In this document: one piece after another, positions 37,241 to 39,885 of the stretch
How the letters are laid out: each line of letters starts with the position of its first letter
Numbering within the stretch: position 1 is the stretch's first letter
Source of the DNA: a virus
IMG/VR virus record: IMGVR_UViG_3300044998_000715
Coordinates: 1-39,885 of that record
Length of the DNA stretch: 39,885 bases
Strand: one strand, 5' to 3'
Notes under the pieces: generated by a model
What the model was told of the DNA's origin: nothing
Databases searched by the model: none
What the model saw: the letters and a program-made list of their open reading frames with translations, nothing else
Program-made: the position numbers and the translations under genes

Positions 37241-37582
37241 TCACCCCTCGCTGACACCAGACTGGCACATGAATTCGACCTCGCGCTGACGCAGCCCGAT
37301 GTGGCCGACAAACTTGATGTCGTAAACGGCCCCATCGTGGACAATCCGCCACTTGGGCGTGACAGCGTCGATCTGCTCGCTCCACCGCACCACAATGCGC
37401 GTGTCGACCTCGGCGACCACCTGATCAGAGGCCAGGCGCTCGCGGCCCTTGAGTGGCATGATGTCGGCCCACACAGTCGCGTACGGCTCGAATGCGGGCA
37501 CCTCGCCGCCAGCGGCGTCAGTGGTAGGCGTCGGCTGTTCAATGTCAACGCGGAACCTGAGCTTGCCTGCGCGCACAATCAC
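37241..37582 (-). CDS. Head-tail joining (head closure) protein
   Basis: A 113-residue protein of the phage head-tail joining family (SPP1 gp16-like): KLRFRVDIEQPTPTTDAAGG, EPYATVWADIMPLKGRERLA and IVHDGAVYDIKFVGHIGLRQ. It seals the portal after DNA packaging and forms the interface to the tail. GTG 37582 overlaps the connector stop (GTGA). Normal length for the family. Confidence 0.9.
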   Translation of the reverse strand: MIVRAGKLRFRVDIEQPTPTTDAAGGEVPAFEPYATVWADIMPLKGRERLASDQVVAEVDTRIVVRWSEQIDAVTPKWRIVHDGAVYDIKFVGHIGLRQREVEFMCQSGVSEG

Positions 37583-38202
37583 ACCCCCTGCCGCGTGCGG
37601 TAGCGCTGAATCAACGCCAAGGCACCCATCGGAATCGACGTGAGCGCCTTCTCAACAGTGTCCTCGCGGTTCTCGTAGAGGTGGCCGACGATAAGCAGCG
37701 CAGCAGCGCGCACCGCCTTGGGCACCGGGTGAACCGTCTCGATGGGCGAACTCGCCGTCGGGCCGAAGCCGGCCTTGAATGTGATGGTGATGGCGACTGG
37801 GCTCTGATACGTCCTCGGCCAAACGAAGTTGACGGCCGGGTACACCAGCGCGCGATCGCCGTACGAGTCCACCACCACATCGTCGAGGTCGATCGTCGCG
37901 TCGGCGTTGTCCTCGTCCTTGTACTCGATCGAGGTGAGCGAAATGTGCGGGCCGATGCCCAGCTCAATCGGTCCAGGCGGGAACGCTGCAAGCGACTGCT
38001 CAAAGGTTCGCACGGCCCACGACTGCTCCGTGTAGCCTTCGATGAACTCGCGCGCTGCCTCGACGAGCGCCTCAATCAGCTCGTCGTCTGGGTGCGTCGG
38101 CGGCGACCCGGAAGCGTCGAGGCGCAGGTGAGCGCGAACATCTTCGAGGTCGATGAACGGGGCGAGCGTCTGGCCAGCGATGGGCTTAGGTGGTTTGACC
38201 AA
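37579..38202 (-). CDS. Head-tail connector (HK97 gp6-like)
   Basis: A 207-residue protein: APFIDLEDVRAHLRLDASGS, then DDELIEALVEAAREFIEGYT, EQSWAVRTFEQSLAAFPPGP and a C-terminal KAVRAAALLIVGHLYENRED. This is the gp6-like connector that extends the portal ring. TTG 38202 is chosen because GGAGG lies 7 bases before it and it overlaps the glycosyltransferase end by 17 bases; the long frame upstream to 38421 is shadow sequence. The PxPIEL-strand region resembles the beta part of DUF4054-free gp6 proteins. Confidence 0.87.
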   Translation of the reverse strand: MVKPPKPIAGQTLAPFIDLEDVRAHLRLDASGSPPTHPDDELIEALVEAAREFIEGYTEQSWAVRTFEQSLAAFPPGPIELGIGPHISLTSIEYKDEDNADATIDLDDVVVDSYGDRALVYPAVNFVWPRTYQSPVAITITFKAGFGPTASSPIETVHPVPKAVRAAALLIVGHLYENREDTVEKALTSIPMGALALIQRYRTRQGV

Positions 38203-38878
38203 GGTAGACCTCCGCGTCGTTGCCGATCCACGAGCGCAGCAGCGCGCCCTCGGGGTCGGATTTTCCCTTGAAGTCGGGCGAGTGGCCCATCCCGATGCCT
38301 GGCCGGCCGGGAAGGCCCTTGATGCCCACGCAGTGATGTGTGCCGACAAAGACCTTCTTGTGCTTCGCTCGCGCCCACAAGTCGATGTCAATGAAGCGAT
38401 CGCCGCGGCGCACAGCGTCACGGAACGCAGGGATCATCGACCCGTCCATGCCGGTCGAGCACAGACTTGCGTGGCGGGCGTTCAAATGCTCCATGCCGCG
38501 CCTCAAAGCGACGTTGTAGTACCTTGCCCTGCCCTCGCCCACGAGCGTGGCTTCCTGCACCCAATCTGTGGCCACGCGAAGGTAGTCTGGCGAGTACCAG
38601 TCGTCGTCTTCGATCACGAAGAGTGGCCAAGAAGTCGAGGCAACTTCGAGGCCGGCGAGCAGATTGCGCGCCTGCGTGTTTTCGCCAGGACGCCAGCGCG
38701 GCGTCGGGCGCACAACCCCGATCGACCAGCCGCGAATGGCCGGCGCTGAAACTTCTTCCGGGCCGTCATCGACGATGATCCAGCTGACGGGGCCAAGGTA
38801 GGTCTGCCGCGTCATCCACCGCACGCACAACGAGAAGGCCAGCGGGCGCGCTCCGGTCGTCGTCAACAACTGTATCAT
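38186..38878 (-). CDS. Glycosyltransferase, GT-A/family 2-like, in the head operon
   Basis: A 230-residue protein. The GT-A pattern is visible: an early WIIVDDGPEE strand, a second acidic motif FVIEDDDWYSPDYL that would bind the metal and nucleotide-sugar, and DRFIDIDLWARAKHKKVF. It is short for a GT2 enzyme and has no membrane segment. The acceptor is unknown; the place among head genes suggests a virion protein or the host surface. ATG 38878 overlaps the methyltransferase stop by ATGA, so the two are coupled. Confidence 0.8.
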   Translation of the reverse strand: MIQLLTTTGARPLAFSLCVRWMTRQTYLGPVSWIIVDDGPEEVSAPAIRGWSIGVVRPTPRWRPGENTQARNLLAGLEVASTSWPLFVIEDDDWYSPDYLRVATDWVQEATLVGEGRARYYNVALRRGMEHLNARHASLCSTGMDGSMIPAFRDAVRRGDRFIDIDLWARAKHKKVFVGTHHCVGIKGLPGRPGIGMGHSPDFKGKSDPEGALLRSWIGNDAEVYLGQTT

Positions 38879-39438
38879 GCTGGTGCCCTCGCCGCCGCAA
38901 AGACATGGCGCGGAAGATCGCGCCGCGTCATACCAGACTCGCCATGATCGTTGAGGTGAACGGCAGAGATGCCGTCATAGAACGTCTCTATGCGCGTGAA
39001 TCCGGCGTCCTCCAGCTCCGCTTCCAGCCCAGCACGAGTCCAGCGCCGGTAGTCGCTCGGGAAGCCGTGCTCTGGAAACGAGAACAGCGTCGTCACGATC
39101 AGCAGCCCTCCAGGGCGCATCACGCTGCGCACACCTTCGAGGAAGACTGTTGGGCGGCGAACGTGCTCCAGCACCTCGGAGCAAAGCGCGCCGGTGAATC
39201 GGCCGCGCCACTCTTCGGGTGGGGTGTGCATATCGACGACGCGATCGACGTTGTGGCCTGGCTGCATGTCGACGCCCGTCCACTGGCCGACAGCCAGGTC
39301 GCGGTTGATGATCCACCACGCGCCCGGATCGTGCGCGCGCGAACCAACTTCCAGCACGTCGTCTCCAAGCAGCGGCGCGAATCGTTCGATGAACGAGCGA
39401 ATGGCGCCGCGCACACTTTCCCTAGGCAGCAGCTTCAA
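38875..39438 (-). CDS. Class I SAM-dependent methyltransferase
   Basis: A 187-residue protein: motif I region DDVLEVGSRAHD, post I GVDMQPGHNVDRVVDM, motif II GALCSEVLEHVRRPTVFLEG, and motif III MRPGGLLIVTTLFSF, as in Methyltransf_11/25-type small-molecule or sugar methyltransferases. It is less like a DNA methyltransferase because no DPPY or NPPY motif is present. TTG 39438 is used with GGAGG 6 bases before it, overlapping the previous stop by 17 bases, the same design as at 38202. Confidence 0.85.
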   Translation of the reverse strand: MKLLPRESVRGAIRSFIERFAPLLGDDVLEVGSRAHDPGAWWIINRDLAVGQWTGVDMQPGHNVDRVVDMHTPPEEWRGRFTGALCSEVLEHVRRPTVFLEGVRSVMRPGGLLIVTTLFSFPEHGFPSDYRRWTRAGLEAELEDAGFTRIETFYDGISAVHLNDHGESGMTRRDLPRHVFAAARAPA

Positions 39439-39885
39439 TCACGTCCTCCAAAGCCGCGCGGGCAAAGCATGTGAGCGCAGTCGCGCGACTCGCGTTGACA
39501 ACAGGCACGCGCTCGGCTTCGAGGTCGCGCGCGAGAGTCGGGAACAGACGCAGCCACATGTCGAATGGCTGGCGCGTCGACAGCGGGCGCTCATGTTGTC
39601 CAAACCAGTGCGCCCTGCCATCCGGCGCGTTGGAGCAGTCGAACCCGAGCAAGACGATTTTGCGCGCGCCCCACCAGTGAGCGAGGTTCATCGCCTGGTA
39701 GCCGCTGTTGCCGCCTTGGTGAATCACGCCGCCGCGGCCCAGGCCTGGCGCACTCCTGGACTCGACGTAGTTCAGCTGGTGCTTGACGGCGGCACCTCGG
39801 TCCTGCGTCCATCGCTCGCCCTTGAACTCGCGCGCCTGCGCGCCTTTGACGTCCCACCAGGTGCCGTCGCAGGCGTAGAGGACGT
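39422..39885 (-). CDS. MptE-like/DUF115-like Rossmann protein (5' end outside window)
   Basis: The frame enters from the right edge (VLYACDGTWWDVKGAQAREF) and ends at TAG 39424-39422, giving 153 C-terminal residues. The patterns RWTQDRGAAVKHQLNYVESR, NSGYQAMNLAHWWGARKIVL and LGFDCSNAPDGRAHWFGQHE resemble phage and bacterial DUF115/MptE-like proteins, which often lie in surface glycan loci. GTG 39727 is an internal codon, not the start. I treat it as partial. The precise activity is unknown. Confidence 0.75.
   Translation of the reverse strand, partial: VLYACDGTWWDVKGAQAREFKGERWTQDRGAAVKHQLNYVESRSAPGLGRGGVIHQGGNSGYQAMNLAHWWGARKIVLLGFDCSNAPDGRAHWFGQHERPLSTRQPFDMWLRLFPTLARDLEAERVPVVNASRATALTCFARAALEDVIEAAA

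Noticed and set aside
1-39885. tRNA genes, integrase, repressor or attachment sites
   Set aside because: No cloverleaf-like segment with a TTCGA-type arm and no recombinase or CI-like protein could be recognised; I could not run a dedicated tRNA search.

Overview
The window looks like most of the genome of a tailed, long-tailed (siphovirus-type) bacteriophage with GC-rich DNA. Its HK97-fold head genes, GTA-like tail tip, DnaE-type polymerase and GC-rich codon use fit a phage of a GC-rich proteobacterium, perhaps a betaproteobacterium; the host is an inference. I see no integrase, excisionase, CI-like repressor or partition gene, so an obligately lytic life style is likely, though a little sequence is missing at the ends. 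No tRNA, rRNA, CRISPR array or insertion sequence was recognised. No stretch longer than 300 bases lacks a gene; the longest gaps are 5491-5678 and 8114-8296.

Layout. (1) 1-5490, minus strand: HNH nuclease, small and large terminase, portal, prohead protease, and a major capsid gene cut by the left edge. (2) 5491-5678: an AT-rich island framed by a perfect 24-bp inverted repeat, a candidate origin, cos or control site. (3) 5679-8113, minus strand: PrimPol-like primase and a superfamily 3-like helicase with an AT-hook. (4) 8297-25381, plus strand: the early/middle region. It starts with small genes, several headed by copies of one promoter-plus-leader cassette. A metabolic block follows (FAD/NAD-binding protein, ThyX-like protein, HAD-DUF6378 fusion, short-chain dehydrogenase, VOC protein), then replication and repair genes (DnaQ-like exonuclease, DnaE polymerase, VRR-NUC nuclease, SNF2 helicase), then small and membrane proteins. 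(5) 25353-39885, minus strand, reading right to left: a partial MptE-like/DUF115-like gene, a methyltransferase and a glycosyltransferase, then head-tail connectors, tail terminator, tail tube, the G/GT tail chaperones with a -1 frameshift, tape measure, a GTA-like tail tip (DUF2460, DUF2163, NlpC/P60, large tip protein), fibre proteins, a one-TM coiled-coil protein and an endolysin-holin fusion.

The two late blocks run in the same direction and meet if the ends are joined: capsid runs off the left edge and connector-side genes enter from the right, as in an HK97-like head operon. The window is therefore probably a linearised circular map cut in the capsid gene region.

How it works together: divergent control between primase (minus) and the first early gene (plus) at 8114-8296 starts replication functions both ways. 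Repeated strong promoters keep small early genes highly expressed. The phage brings its own primase, helicase, polymerase, proofreading exonuclease and thymidylate synthase-like enzyme. Late genes form tightly overlapping translation units (ATGA, GTGA, and TTG starts with strong Shine-Dalgarno sites).

Most notable: six copies of a sigma70-type promoter with a hairpin placed exactly at the predicted transcript start, whose stems change sequence but keep pairing; the 24-bp inverted repeat island; the endolysin-holin fusion with an internal start; the ThyX homologue with an altered signature; and the sugar/methyl-transfer genes inside the head operon.
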